NCBI RefSeq assembly: GCF_000423585.1
Contig: NZ_AUIG01000033.1
Span: 1-34,266 of the forward strand
Reading direction: 5' to 3'
Length of the DNA: 34,266 nt
Origin: Salinimicrobium xinjiangense DSM 19287
GTDB taxonomy: Bacteria > Bacteroidota > Bacteroidia > Flavobacteriales > Flavobacteriaceae
Positions within the stretch are counted from its first letter, which is position 1. Every line of letters begins with the position of its first letter. The notes below the pieces were generated by a model, which saw nothing but the letters and a program-made list of their open reading frames with translations, was not told the origin of the DNA and did not search any database. Positions 1 through 8,057 of the stretch are shown here, piece by piece. Made by a program: the position numbers and the translations under genes.

Positions 1-250
1 AATCACTCCAGCCAAAACCTTCCTTTAAAGACATCATCCCCACCAAAGTCTTCACTGAGGCATTGGGACGACCGGTAGAGGAAAAAAGAACAGCAAATTT
101 TTCTTCATCAATCCTGGAAACAAAGTATTTATAAAAAATATTGTACCAGGCCTTTGGATCGTTTAGCTTCTTATCTTTCTTGTCATCAAGCAATTGGCCA
201 AAACCAGAGAAGAGATCTGATTGAGAAGAATCCTGAGTTTTTCTAAACAT
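1..250 (-). CDS. IS1182-type transposase, 5' part, cut by window edge
   Basis: The first 83 codons of a minus-strand gene are visible, starting at the ATG complementary to 248-250 and running off the left edge without a stop. The product begins MFRKTQDSSQSDLF, followed by LNDPKAW, SRIDEEKFAVLF, GRPNASVKTLVGMM and LKEGFGWSD. This series is characteristic of the N-terminal (DUF772-type) region of IS1182/IS5-like DDE transposases in Bacteroidota. The catalytic DDE residues would lie outside the window. No terminal inverted repeat was identified between 251 and 337, so the exact element end is unknown. The rpsP-rimM operon ends 88 bases away, so the element apparently lies just downstream of rimM. 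The family call is from recognition of motifs, not a search. Confidence 0.8.
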   Translation of the reverse strand, partial: MFRKTQDSSQSDLFSGFGQLLDDKKDKKLNDPKAWYNIFYKYFVSRIDEEKFAVLFSSTGRPNASVKTLVGMMSLKEGFGWSD

Positions 251-337
251 GATAGTACATTGGAAAGTGGTTTAAAGATAATCCATTCTTAGAATTAATT
301 GAAGTAAATTTGTTTTTAGAGTGGACTCAACCTTGAA

Positions 338-862
338 CTATAAATATAGATCGATAAGTCCCTCCGGTGTTTTCACGAAGATCGTCTTGTTCTTCTTATC
401 CACTTTGATCAGAAAATGATCGTTCATGGGAATGAGGACCTGTTTACCGTCTTTTTCAATTTCGAACAGGGCCTGGGTGGTGGTGTCGTTGATTCCGGTG
501 AGGGTGCCTACGGTTCCGTAAAGTTCATCCTCCACCCTGAAGCCTATTATTTCATGGAAATAGAACTGATCTTCACTAAGCTCGGGCAGGAGGTTTAGTG
601 GGAGGTATATGTCGCATTTCATGAGATCTTCTGCGTCCTCTTCTGTGTCCACTTCTTCAAACTTTACCCTTAGGAGGTTGCTTTTTTGGAGAGAACTTCT
701 TTCAATAAAAAATGGAACCAGATTATTGTCGTATTCGACAAAAACTGATTCCATTTCTAAATAACTTTCGGGTTCATCGGTATCGAGTTTGATCAATACC
801 TCTCCCTTAAAACTGAATTTACTAACGATCCTGCCAAGATAGAAACACTCTTCCTTTGTCAT
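338..862 (-). CDS. rimM: Ribosome maturation factor RimM
   Basis: This 174-residue protein has the usual length of RimM, which binds ribosomal protein S19 and helps mature the 3' domain of 16S rRNA in the 30S subunit. The N-terminal barrel opens with CFYLGRIVSKFSFKGEVLIKL, matching the family's 'G+I....G..GE' pattern near residue 10. The second half shows the PRC-barrel-like segment, with FYFHEIIGFRVED and YGTVGTL around residues 100-118 and QVLIPMNDHFL near 140. It lies 19 bases after rpsP on the same strand, the conserved rpsP-rimM pairing, so the two are probably co-transcribed from the promoter before rpsP. No convincing terminator was seen between its stop and the IS1182 gene. Confidence 0.95.
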   Translation of the reverse strand: MTKEECFYLGRIVSKFSFKGEVLIKLDTDEPESYLEMESVFVEYDNNLVPFFIERSSLQKSNLLRVKFEEVDTEEDAEDLMKCDIYLPLNLLPELSEDQFYFHEIIGFRVEDELYGTVGTLTGINDTTTQALFEIEKDGKQVLIPMNDHFLIKVDKKNKTIFVKTPEGLIDLYL

Positions 863-881
863 TGCTCGTTAGAATGAAAAT

Positions 882-1496
882 TTAAGATCCGGTTTGGTCT
901 TTTTTTTCTTCAGCCTTCGCTTCTTCAGCAGTAGCCTCATCCACTCCTTTCGCAGCAGCAGCTTCCTGGTCTATTGTTGTTTTCTCAACTTCAGGTTGTG
1001 CAGCAGTTTCAGTTTCTTCAGTTGTTTCCTCAACTTCAGGTTGTGCAGCGGCAGCGGCTTCAGCTTCGCGTTTAGCGTTAACTTCTTTTTCAGCCTCAAG
1101 AGCTTTAGCTTTAGCAGCTTCCTGCTCTTTAGTTAAATTCTCTTTCTTAGCGTCAACTTTTCCTTCTTTTTCCTCTACCCAGGCATTGAATTTCTCATCT
1201 GCTTGTTCTTGAGTCAAAGCGCCTTTTCTAACACCACCAGCAAGGTGATTTTTAAGAAGTACTCCTTTGTAAGACAGGATAGCCTTTGCAGTTTCTGTAG
1301 GCTGTGCACCATTCTGTAACCATTGTACAGATTTGTCAACATTGATTTCAATTGTTGCAGGATTGGTGGTTGGATTATAGATTCCTAATTTTTCAAGAAA
1401 TCTACCATCTCTTCTAGCGCGGGCATCCGCAGCTACGATCCAGAAAAAAGGCTTCCCTTTTTTACCGTGTCTTTGTAATCTGATCTTTACAGGCAT
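882..1496 (-). CDS. rpsP: 30S ribosomal protein S16 with long acidic/Ala tail
   Basis: The first 80 or so residues are S16, a primary 16S rRNA-binding protein: MPVKIRLQRHGKKGKPFFWIV, then DARARRDGRFLEKLGIYNP and QWLQNGAQPTETAKAIL. The usual bacterial S16 is about 80-90 residues; this one is 204. The extra C-terminal 100 residues are Glu-, Ala- and Lys-rich and repetitive, including two related AAQPEVEETT/AAQPEVEKTT segments. Tails of this sort are known in Bacteroidota S16, so the length is a lineage trait and not a fusion artefact. The start is the only good ATG and begins with the canonical MPVKIRL. rimM follows after 19 bases. Confidence 0.96.
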   Translation of the reverse strand: MPVKIRLQRHGKKGKPFFWIVAADARARRDGRFLEKLGIYNPTTNPATIEINVDKSVQWLQNGAQPTETAKAILSYKGVLLKNHLAGGVRKGALTQEQADEKFNAWVEEKEGKVDAKKENLTKEQEAAKAKALEAEKEVNAKREAEAAAAAQPEVEETTEETETAAQPEVEKTTIDQEAAAAKGVDEATAEEAKAEEKKDQTGS

Positions 1497-1510
1497 AAAA
1501 ATTAATTTGT

Positions 1511-1525
1511 GGGGTTCCCGACCCC
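1511..1525 (-). promoter_or_regulatory. Small GC hairpin in rpsP leader
   Basis: A perfect 5-bp GC stem, GGGGT and ACCCC around a 5-base loop, sits about 14 bases before the rpsP start codon, inside the predicted leader. It may affect translation or mRNA stability of rpsP-rimM. No function is shown. Confidence 0.4.
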
Positions 1526-1542
1526 GGTTATTAATGAGGGGG

Positions 1543-1574
1543 CAAAGATACTATTATTTTTTATTGTAAATTAA
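1543..1574 (-). promoter_or_regulatory. Promoter for rpsP-rimM
   Basis: On the minus strand TATCTTTG (complement of 1543-1550) is a full match to the Bacteroidota -7 box TAnnTTTG. About 20 bases upstream is TTAA, a weak match to the -33 box TTTG, in an AT-rich tract. This would start transcription near 1537, giving a leader of roughly 40 bases. Confidence 0.6.
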
Positions 1575-1747
1575 GTAGTTATAAGAATTTCTTCTACTCG
1601 TTTTTTTAGTGTCTGTTTTTGTTTTTAATTTTTTCAACTTAATCCGTTAATATGAGCTTAAAGGCTGTTAAACATGAGGTTTGCTTCGTGTAAGTGCCTT
1701 ATATTTAAAGAGAAAGAGAAAAAAATTGCTAACAAAAAATATGAGCT

Positions 1748-2197
1748 ATGAGTAAGACAAAAGAAATGGCAGGCAAATTAAATGAGCTGCTGGAAAAGAC
1801 CTATGATTCCGAAAAAGGTTTCAAAAATGCAGCAGAAGATGTCAGGAATCCGCGTTTAAAAAGCTTTTTTAAAGATAAAGCGATGCAGCGATACGATTTT
1901 GGTCATGAATTAAAAACCGAAATAAAGAATCTGGGAGAATCTCCCGATAAAGGCAGCAGTCTAACCGGTGATGCCCACAGAGCCTGGATGGATCTTAAGG
2001 CGGCATTTTCTTCAGATAATGAAGAAGCAATACTGGAGGAGGCTATAAGAGGTGAGAAGGCAGCTGTTGCCGATTATAATGAGGTGATCAACAGATCGGA
2101 ATTACCACCTTCGACGATCAACTTACTTATCAAACAACGTAATGCTATTGAGCGCACCTTGAATGAAGTCAAAGGCCTCGAAGAAGCTTTTGATTAA
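1748..2197 (+). CDS. PA2169-family four-helix-bundle protein (DUF2383)
   Basis: This 149-residue, fully helical protein lacks a signal peptide. It matches the PA2169/DUF2383 ferritin-like family, with SEKGFKNAAEDV near residues 21-33, FFKDKAMQRYDFGHELKTEI around 40-60, and the closing KGLEEAFD. The family is widespread in Bacteroidota and often stress- or stationary-phase-linked; its biochemical role is not established. An ATG at 1741 reads into a stop after four codons, so the start at 1748 is chosen. The gene is monocistronic, with its own strong terminator after it. A TTTG at 1680 and TATATTTA at 1700 could be a promoter, but the 16-base spacing is short. Confidence 0.8.
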   Translation: MSKTKEMAGKLNELLEKTYDSEKGFKNAAEDVRNPRLKSFFKDKAMQRYDFGHELKTEIKNLGESPDKGSSLTGDAHRAWMDLKAAFSSDNEEAILEEAIRGEKAAVADYNEVINRSELPPSTINLLIKQRNAIERTLNEVKGLEEAFD

Positions 2198-2241
2198 AAG
2201 AATACATTAATATGCGCTCCCGGCTGAGTGCTGAGCGCTGG

Positions 2242-2283
2242 AAAAGAGGTTTCAAAAATGATATTTTTGGGACCTCTTTTTTC
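2242..2283 (+). terminator. Rho-independent terminator after PA2169-family gene
   Basis: A long AT-rich hairpin pairs AAAAGAGGT (2242-2250) with ACCTCTTTT (2272-2280), with a further inner stem CAAAAAT/ATTTTTG, followed by a T run. Confidence 0.8.
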
Positions 2284-2407
2284 GTTAATAATTCCTGAAA
2301 ACTTTCCCTGCCGATACATCTTTTTATACTTATTTTTACCTCTTTAAAATGTTCCTAAAGTAGTGGTTGGTGTTGAAAATCAGCCCGAAAGCTTCTAAAT
2401 AGATATT

Positions 2408-5400
2408 ATGTACCTTATTTTTGATACTGAAACCACCGGACTTCCCAAGCGCTGGGATGCACCATTGACTGACAGTGATAACTGGCCGAGATGTATACAG
2501 ATCGCCTGGCAATTACATGATGATATGGGGCGGGTGATCGAGCATCAGGATTACCTGGTACAGCCCGATGGTTTTAATATTCCCTATGATGCAGAAAAAG
2601 TACACGGAATTTCAACCGAACTCGCTACAGAGCAGGGGGTAAGTCTCCAGGAAGTACTGGAAAAGTTCAATATTGCCCTGTTGAAGTCGAAATTCGTGGT
2701 GGGACAGAATGTTGGATTTGATGTGAACATCATGGGAGCCGAATTTCACCGGCTTCAAATGGAAAATAAATTACCTGAGCTTCCCGTGCTGGATACCTGT
2801 ACAGAGGTAACGGCACAACTTTGCTGCATTCCCGGGGGAAGGGGAGGAAAATTTAAACTTCCCACACTAACCGAACTGCATGAATTTTTATTCCACGAGC
2901 CTTTTGCTGAAGCGCATAATGCAACAGCCGATGTTGAGGCGACCACCCGCTGTTTCCTGGAATTAATCAGGAAACGCGTCTTCACTTCCGAGGAACTGGA
3001 TGCCAGACCCGGTTATTTTGAGAATTTTTCAGAAGTAAATCCGCAGCCCATAAAGCTCATTGGTCTCAAGCACATCAACCTTAAGGAAGCTTCGGCAGAG
3101 ATAAGGAAGAGACTTCAGAAGAAAGAGGATAAGGGAATATCTTCCGCAGAGATTAAAGAAAATCTGGAGAAACTTGATGAGGTTGCTTTTTCACACCTGC
3201 ACAACCACAGTCAGTTTTCTATTCTGCAATCTACAATCAGTATCAAAGATCTTGTAGATGCTGCAGGAAAACAGAATATGCCGGCAGTTGCACTTACAGA
3301 TCATGCCAACATGATGGGAGCTTTCCACTTCGTAAAGGAAGTGGGAGCATATAATAAAGGTGTCAAGGCAAAAAATGCGGCAGCGACAGAAAATGGAGAG
3401 GCCGCCGGTGCCCGGGAATTAAAAGCTATAATTGGCTGTGAATTCTTTGTGTGCGAAAATCATAAGGATAAATCCCGCAAAGACAACGGCTATCAAATCG
3501 TTTTACTTGCGAAGAATAAAAAAGGTTATCACAACCTCGCCAAGATGTCTTCCATCGCCTATACAGAAGGATTTTATTACGTGCCTCGAATTGACAGGGA
3601 AGTCATCAGGAAATACAAGGAAGATATAATTGTATTAACCGGAAATCTTTACGGGGAAGTACCCGGTAAGATCCTCAACGTCGGGGAGAATCAGGCTGAG
3701 GAAGCCCTCCTGTGGTGGAAGCAGGAATTCGGGGAGGACCTTTACGTGGAATTAATGCGCCACAATCAGGAAGATGAGAACAGGGTGAATCCTGTTTTGG
3801 TGGAGCTGGCAAAAAAACATGAAGTCAAACTGGTTGCTTCCAATAATACTTATTACTGTGAGCAGGAAGATGCCAATGCGCACGATATTTTACTTTGTGT
3901 GAAGGATGGTGAGAAGCAGGCAACGCCTATTGGCCGTGGCCGAGGTTACAGGTATGGGCTTCCAAATAGTGAATATTATTTTAAGAGCGGCGAGGAGATG
4001 AAGGCGCTTTTCAAGGACCTGCCGGAAGCTATTTCGAATGTTCAGGAGGTTGTGGATAAGATTGAGCCTTACGAATTGGCTAGAGATGTACTGCTGCCTG
4101 CCTTTACCATTCCAGAGAAATTTATTGTAGCTGAGGATGCTGTTGACGGTGGAAAAAGAGGAGAGAACGCTTACCTTAAACATATTACCTATGTGGGTGC
4201 CGAAAAACGATATGGAGAAATTACTCCAGCAATTAAGGAGCGGCTTGATTTTGAGCTTTCTGTAATTGAAAACACAGGTTATCCCGGTTACTTCCTTATT
4301 GTGGAGGATTTTATAAGGGAAGCCCGGAACATGGATGTGTCTGTAGGGCCCGGCCGTGGATCTGCAGCGGGAAGTGCTGTGGCTTATTGCCTGGGGATCA
4401 CAAATATCGACCCCATTAAATATGACCTGCTTTTTGAGAGATTCCTGAATCCCGATCGTGTAAGTATGCCCGATATTGATATCGACTTCGATGATGAAGG
4501 CCGAAGCAGGGTAATGGATTATGTAATTCAGAAATATGGGGCAAACCAGGTGGCACAAATTATCACCTATGGTACCATGGCTGCCAAATCTTCTATCAGA
4601 GACACGGCAAGAGTACTGGATCTTCCGCTAAATGAAGCCGACAGAATTGCCAAGCTCATACCAAATACCAAGCTTTCGAAGATCTTTGGTATGGATGAAA
4701 AAGAATTGCGAAGCAGCTTTAGAAGTGAGGAGCTTGATAAGGTTAATGAACTGCTCAACATAGCCGAGGGAGATGACCTGGAGGCGCAAACCATCAACCA
4801 GGCAAGGATCCTCGAAGGATCTGTTAGGAATACGGGAATTCACGCCTGTGGGGTGATCATTACACCGAGTGACATCACCAATTTCGTCCCTGTGGCCGTC
4901 GCAAAGGATTCCGATCTTTATGTGACCCAGTTTGACAACTCGGTTGTAGAAAGTGCCGGGCTGCTTAAAATGGACTTTTTGGGACTCAAGACCCTTACGC
5001 TGATAAAGGACACTGTGAAGATCGTAAAGGGACGTCATAATATAGATCTCGATCCCGACAGTTTTCCGCTGGATGATGAGAAGACCTATGAGTTGTTCCA
5101 GCGGGGAGAAACAGTAGGGATCTTCCAGTACGAATCCCCGGGAATGCAGAAGCACATGAAGGACCTGAAGCCTACGGTCTTTGATGATCTTATTGCGATG
5201 AACGCGCTTTACAGGCCGGGACCTATGGAATATATTCCGAGTTTTATTGCACGTAAACACGGAGATGAGGAAATCGCTTATGACCTTCCCGATATGGAGG
5301 AATACCTGAAGGAGACCTACGGGATTACCGTCTACCAGGAGCAGGTGATGTTGCTTTCCCAGAAGCTGGCCGGTTTTACGAAAGGTGAAGCAGATGTACT

Positions 5401-6790
5401 GCGGAAGGCAATGGGGAAAAAGATCTTTGCCCTGCTGGAAGAGCTTAAGCCAAAGTTTCTAAATGGGGGAGAAGCCAAAGGTCATCCGCGGGAAGTACTT
5501 GAAAAGATCTGGAAAGACTGGGAAGCTTTTGCTGCTTATGCTTTTAACAAATCCCACTCAACCTGTTATGCCTGGATAGCCTATCAGACAGCTTATTTAA
5601 AAGCCCATTATCCTGCCGAATATATGGCTGCGGTTCTTTCCAATAACATGAATGATATTAAGCAGGTGACCTTCTTCATGGAGGAGTGCAAGCGTATGAA
5701 GCTAAATGTTCTTGGGCCAGACGTTAATGAATCCTACTACAAGTTCTCTGTAAACAAGGAAAATGCTGTAAGGTTTGGAATGGGAGCCATTAAAGGAGTG
5801 GGGGCGGGAGCCGTTGCGACCATTGTGGAGAACAGGAAAGAAAAAGGCCCTTACAGATCCATTTTTGACATGGCAAAAAGGATAGATTTGAGGGCAGCCA
5901 ACAAGAAGGCTTTTGAAAACCTTGCTCTTGCGGGAGGATTTGACAGCTTTGGAGACACGCACCGTGCGCAGTATTTCCATGATGAGGGCGATGGAATCAC
6001 CTTTTTGGAAAAGGCGGTAAAATATGCTGCTAAATATCAGGAAAATGAGAATTCGGCTCAGGTGAGTCTTTTTGGGGATACCAGTGAAGTGCAGATCCCC
6101 GAACCTGTGGTGCCACCCTGCGAAGAGTGGGGAACCATGGAGAAGCTTAAGCGTGAAAGGGAAGTTGTAGGGATCTATATCTCGGGTCATCCCCTGGATG
6201 ATTTCAAAACTGAACTTAAATATTTCTGCAATGCGGTTCTTACCGACTTTTCTGATCTACATGAGGTGGTGAACAAGGAATTGACCTTTGGGGGAGTAAT
6301 AAGTGATGTGCAACATCGTACGAATAAACAGGGACAGGGCTGGGCGAGTTTCATCGTGGAAGATTATTCAGATAGCTATGAGTTCAGGATGTTCAAAGAG
6401 GAATATTTAAAATACAGGCATTTCCTGGTCCCCAATTCTTTTATTCATGCCAAGGTGTTCATACGTGAAGGTTATCCAAACCGCGAAACCGGCAAAAAAG
6501 GAGATCCGCGTATGCAGTTCAATAATATTCAGCTGCTACATGACGTAATGGAGACCTATGCAAAGAAACTCACCATACAGTTAAATATTGATGAGCTTAA
6601 GGAAGAGCAGATATTGTTTCTGGAAGATATTTTCAAAAACCACAGCGGGGAAAACCGGCTCAATTTTGTGGTTTACGAAATGAAAGAGAGGATTAAATTA
6701 CATATGCCCAGCCGTAAGCAAAAGGTGAGGATCTCACAGGAGCTTCTTAGTGCCCTTGAAGAGCAGCAGGTGCTTTATAAACTCAATTAA
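2408..6790 (+). CDS. dnaE: DNA polymerase III alpha subunit with fused N-terminal exonuclease
   Basis: The main replicative polymerase, 1460 residues. Residues 1-190 are a DnaQ-like 3'-5' exonuclease (proofreader): DTETTG at 6-11 gives the first two acidic ligands, and HNATADVEATTRC near 170-182 gives the third motif. A PHP domain begins near 260 with HLHNHSQFS and TDHANMMGAFHF, both keeping the metal-binding histidines. The polymerase core shows GPGRGSAAGSAVAYC near 647, PDIDIDFDDEGR near 688-699 (two catalytic aspartates) and LKMDFLGLKTL near 855 (the third). The KGVGAGA helix-hairpin-helix region (about 1130) and an OB-fold near 1290-1340 follow. The fused exonuclease is a known Bacteroidota arrangement, replacing the separate epsilon subunit. 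The gene appears complete and monocistronic, with a terminator after it. Confidence 0.96.
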   Translation: MYLIFDTETTGLPKRWDAPLTDSDNWPRCIQIAWQLHDDMGRVIEHQDYLVQPDGFNIPYDAEKVHGISTELATEQGVSLQEVLEKFNIALLKSKFVVGQNVGFDVNIMGAEFHRLQMENKLPELPVLDTCTEVTAQLCCIPGGRGGKFKLPTLTELHEFLFHEPFAEAHNATADVEATTRCFLELIRKRVFTSEELDARPGYFENFSEVNPQPIKLIGLKHINLKEASAEIRKRLQKKEDKGISSAEIKENLEKLDEVAFSHLHNHSQFSILQSTISIKDLVDAAGKQNMPAVALTDHANMMGAFHFVKEVGAYNKGVKAKNAAATENGEAAGARELKAIIGCEFFVCENHKDKSRKDNGYQIVLLAKNKKGYHNLAKMSSIAYTEGFYYVPRIDREVIRKYKEDIIVLTGNLYGEVPGKILNVGENQAEEALLWWKQEFGEDLYVELMRHNQEDENRVNPVLVELAKKHEVKLVASNNTYYCEQEDANAHDILLCVKDGEKQATPIGRGRGYRYGLPNSEYYFKSGEEMKALFKDLPEAISNVQEVVDKIEPYELARDVLLPAFTIPEKFIVAEDAVDGGKRGENAYLKHITYVGAEKRYGEITPAIKERLDFELSVIENTGYPGYFLIVEDFIREARNMDVSVGPGRGSAAGSAVAYCLGITNIDPIKYDLLFERFLNPDRVSMPDIDIDFDDEGRSRVMDYVIQKYGANQVAQIITYGTMAAKSSIRDTARVLDLPLNEADRIAKLIPNTKLSKIFGMDEKELRSSFRSEELDKVNELLNIAEGDDLEAQTINQARILEGSVRNTGIHACGVIITPSDITNFVPVAVAKDSDLYVTQFDNSVVESAGLLKMDFLGLKTLTLIKDTVKIVKGRHNIDLDPDSFPLDDEKTYELFQRGETVGIFQYESPGMQKHMKDLKPTVFDDLIAMNALYRPGPMEYIPSFIARKHGDEEIAYDLPDMEEYLKETYGITVYQEQVMLLSQKLAGFTKGEADVLRKAMGKKIFALLEELKPKFLNGGEAKGHPREVLEKIWKDWEAFAAYAFNKSHSTCYAWIAYQTAYLKAHYPAEYMAAVLSNNMNDIKQVTFFMEECKRMKLNVLGPDVNESYYKFSVNKENAVRFGMGAIKGVGAGAVATIVENRKEKGPYRSIFDMAKRIDLRAANKKAFENLALAGGFDSFGDTHRAQYFHDEGDGITFLEKAVKYAAKYQENENSAQVSLFGDTSEVQIPEPVVPPCEEWGTMEKLKREREVVGIYISGHPLDDFKTELKYFCNAVLTDFSDLHEVVNKELTFGGVISDVQHRTNKQGQGWASFIVEDYSDSYEFRMFKEEYLKYRHFLVPNSFIHAKVFIREGYPNRETGKKGDPRMQFNNIQLLHDVMETYAKKLTIQLNIDELKEEQILFLEDIFKNHSGENRLNFVVYEMKERIKLHMPSRKQKVRISQELLSALEEQQVLYKLN

Positions 6791-6817
6791 AAATTCACGT
6801 TAGTACAGGTATAAAAA

Positions 6818-6849
6818 AATTCCGGCAGCTATGGCCGGAATTTTTTTTC
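6818..6849 (+). terminator. Terminator after dnaE
   Basis: A perfect 9-bp stem, AATTCCGGC (6818-6826) and GCCGGAATT (6834-6842), is followed by a run of T. An A run on the left side lets it also end transcripts from the minus strand gene at 6866-7009. Confidence 0.9.
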
Positions 6850-6865
6850 TGTTAGCTCTTCCCGC

Positions 6866-7009
6866 TTATTTGGTAAGTTCAAAATATACCAGTACCAGTG
6901 CAGAAATAGCCGTAATAATAATAAAGGAAAGGATAAGACCTAAAATGGCTTTTTGAATCATTGAAAAATCTGATGTTTGATCTTTCCAGAGCTGAGTTAA
7001 GGCTGTCAT
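6866..7009 (-). CDS. Small single-pass membrane protein, 47 residues
   Basis: A 47-codon reading frame starts at the ATG complementary to 7007-7009 (MTALTQLWKDQTSDFSMIQK) and ends in TAA just before the bidirectional terminator. Residues 21-43 form one strongly hydrophobic segment (AILGLILSFIIITAI and following), ending in YFELTK, so it is likely a one-pass inner-membrane protein. No family is recognised. Real coding is supported by a clean start and stop, an amphipathic head plus membrane helix, and placement against a terminator. It faces dnaE tail to tail. Function is unknown. Confidence 0.55.
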   Translation of the reverse strand: MTALTQLWKDQTSDFSMIQKAILGLILSFIIITAISALVLVYFELTK

Positions 7010-7442
7010 TGTAATAATTTTTTAAGGGGTAAAAATGTTTGAATTTCTAGTGATTTTGAATTACTTACAGCTTAAATTTACAAAAGGAACAGGAGATATT
7101 TTAGTCTTTTATTAACAAAACGATAAAGAGTGACTAATTTCGGTTTAGGGAATAAAAGGCTTTTTTAAAGTAGGTAAATTCTTACAATTTCTATATTATG
7201 GCTTTGAAGTTGAAGTGAATTTTTAGAAACAAAATTTCCCTCATTTTTGTTTAAGGATGAATAGGAATTGAATGTATTTCAACTCAAAATGTTCTCACTA
7301 AAAGGGGTGAAGAAAAGACTAAATCTTCATTGGTATAGGAGCTTGTAATAAGTAAATAGCTAAATCTGATATCTGCCAACAGTCATTTGGAGAGATTTTT
7401 GCCTATTTTTACATAAACGAAATAAACTAAAAATAAAATATT
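7010..7442. other. AT-rich intergenic region before trxA
   Basis: These 433 bases are AT-rich with stops in all frames. They should hold the promoters of the small membrane protein gene (leftward) and of trxA (rightward). A TTTG at 7386 and TATTTTTAC at 7404 are only loosely like a promoter because the spacing is too short. No RNA gene or repeat was recognised. Confidence 0.4.
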
Positions 7443-7760
7443 ATGGCTTTAGAGATAACTGATGCAACTTTCGAAGAAAAAGTGCTTAAAAGTGATAAAC
7501 CTGTTATGGTAGATTTTTGGGCAGCCTGGTGCGGACCCTGTAGAATGGTAGGTCCTATCATTGATGATATCAGCAAGGAATATGAAGGGAAAGCAGTAGT
7601 AGGTAAGCTTGATGTAGATGCTAACCAGGAATTTGCTGCCAAATATGGAGTTAGAAACATTCCTACTGTTTTGATCTTTAAAAATGGAGAAGTAGTTGGA
7701 AGACAGGTTGGAGTTGCTCCCAAGAATACATATGCAGAAGCACTTGATCAAGTGTTGTAA
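7443..7760 (+). CDS. trxA: Thioredoxin
   Basis: A 105-residue cytoplasmic thioredoxin. It has the redox motif WCGPC (Cys30 and Cys33), preceded by VMVDFWAAW. The buried acid lies in the VDFW segment. The cis-proline loop RNIPT is near residues 72-76, and GRQVG follows near 87. Length and layout match TrxA, the general disulfide reductant recycled by thioredoxin reductase and used by ribonucleotide reductase and peroxidases. No signal peptide is present, which separates it from the secreted thioredoxin-like proteins common in Bacteroidota. The gene is flanked by intergenic DNA and closed by its own terminator, so it is likely transcribed alone. The trxA symbol rests on family identity; paralogues may exist elsewhere. 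Confidence 0.95.
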   Translation: MALEITDATFEEKVLKSDKPVMVDFWAAWCGPCRMVGPIIDDISKEYEGKAVVGKLDVDANQEFAAKYGVRNIPTVLIFKNGEVVGRQVGVAPKNTYAEALDQVL

Positions 7761-7778
7761 AAATAAAATTTGAGTGTA

Positions 7779-7817
7779 AAAAAGGTCTGTGGAGCAATTC
7801 ACAGACCTTTTTTTGTT
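7779..7817 (+). terminator. Terminator after trxA
   Basis: An 11-bp stem pairs AAAGGTCTGTG (7781-7791) with CACAGACCTTT (7800-7810). It is followed by a T run. Confidence 0.9.
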
Positions 7818-7975
7818 TAAGTATTGTGTCAGGGAAGAGATGCCGGACCGCTCCGCTTCCGTAATCCGGATCAAAATTCTTTCTGAAACTCCTGCAATGC
7901 TTCTTAAAAAGTTAAGTTCAGGGTAAACTGTCAGAAATTCATTAATTTCTTTTTTCAAGCGGTCGGCAATAATTA

Positions 7976-8006
7976 AAAAGCTTCCGCTATTTGGCGAAAG
8001 CTTTTT
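7976..8006. terminator. Bidirectional hairpin before DUF58 gene
   Basis: AAAAAGCTT and AAGCTTTTT form the base of a stem with further pairing inside (CCGC/GCG). A and T runs on the two sides suit termination on either strand. The gene it serves is unclear, since the preceding 150 bases hold no supported gene. Confidence 0.55.
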
Positions 8007-8057
8007 CCTCTTTGTGCAGGCATTTAATTACATTAGTAATCTTCAGAAGAGAATAAC

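Noticed and set aside
3890-5260. Minus-strand frames inside the replicative dnaE
   Set aside because: They are shadows of the polymerase gene; no family motifs, and the forward frame is certain.
7449-7958. Minus-strand frame of 169 codons across trxA
   Set aside because: It overlaps all of trxA antisense and passes through the trxA terminator hairpin. The part outside trxA (7820-7958) shows no recognisable protein.
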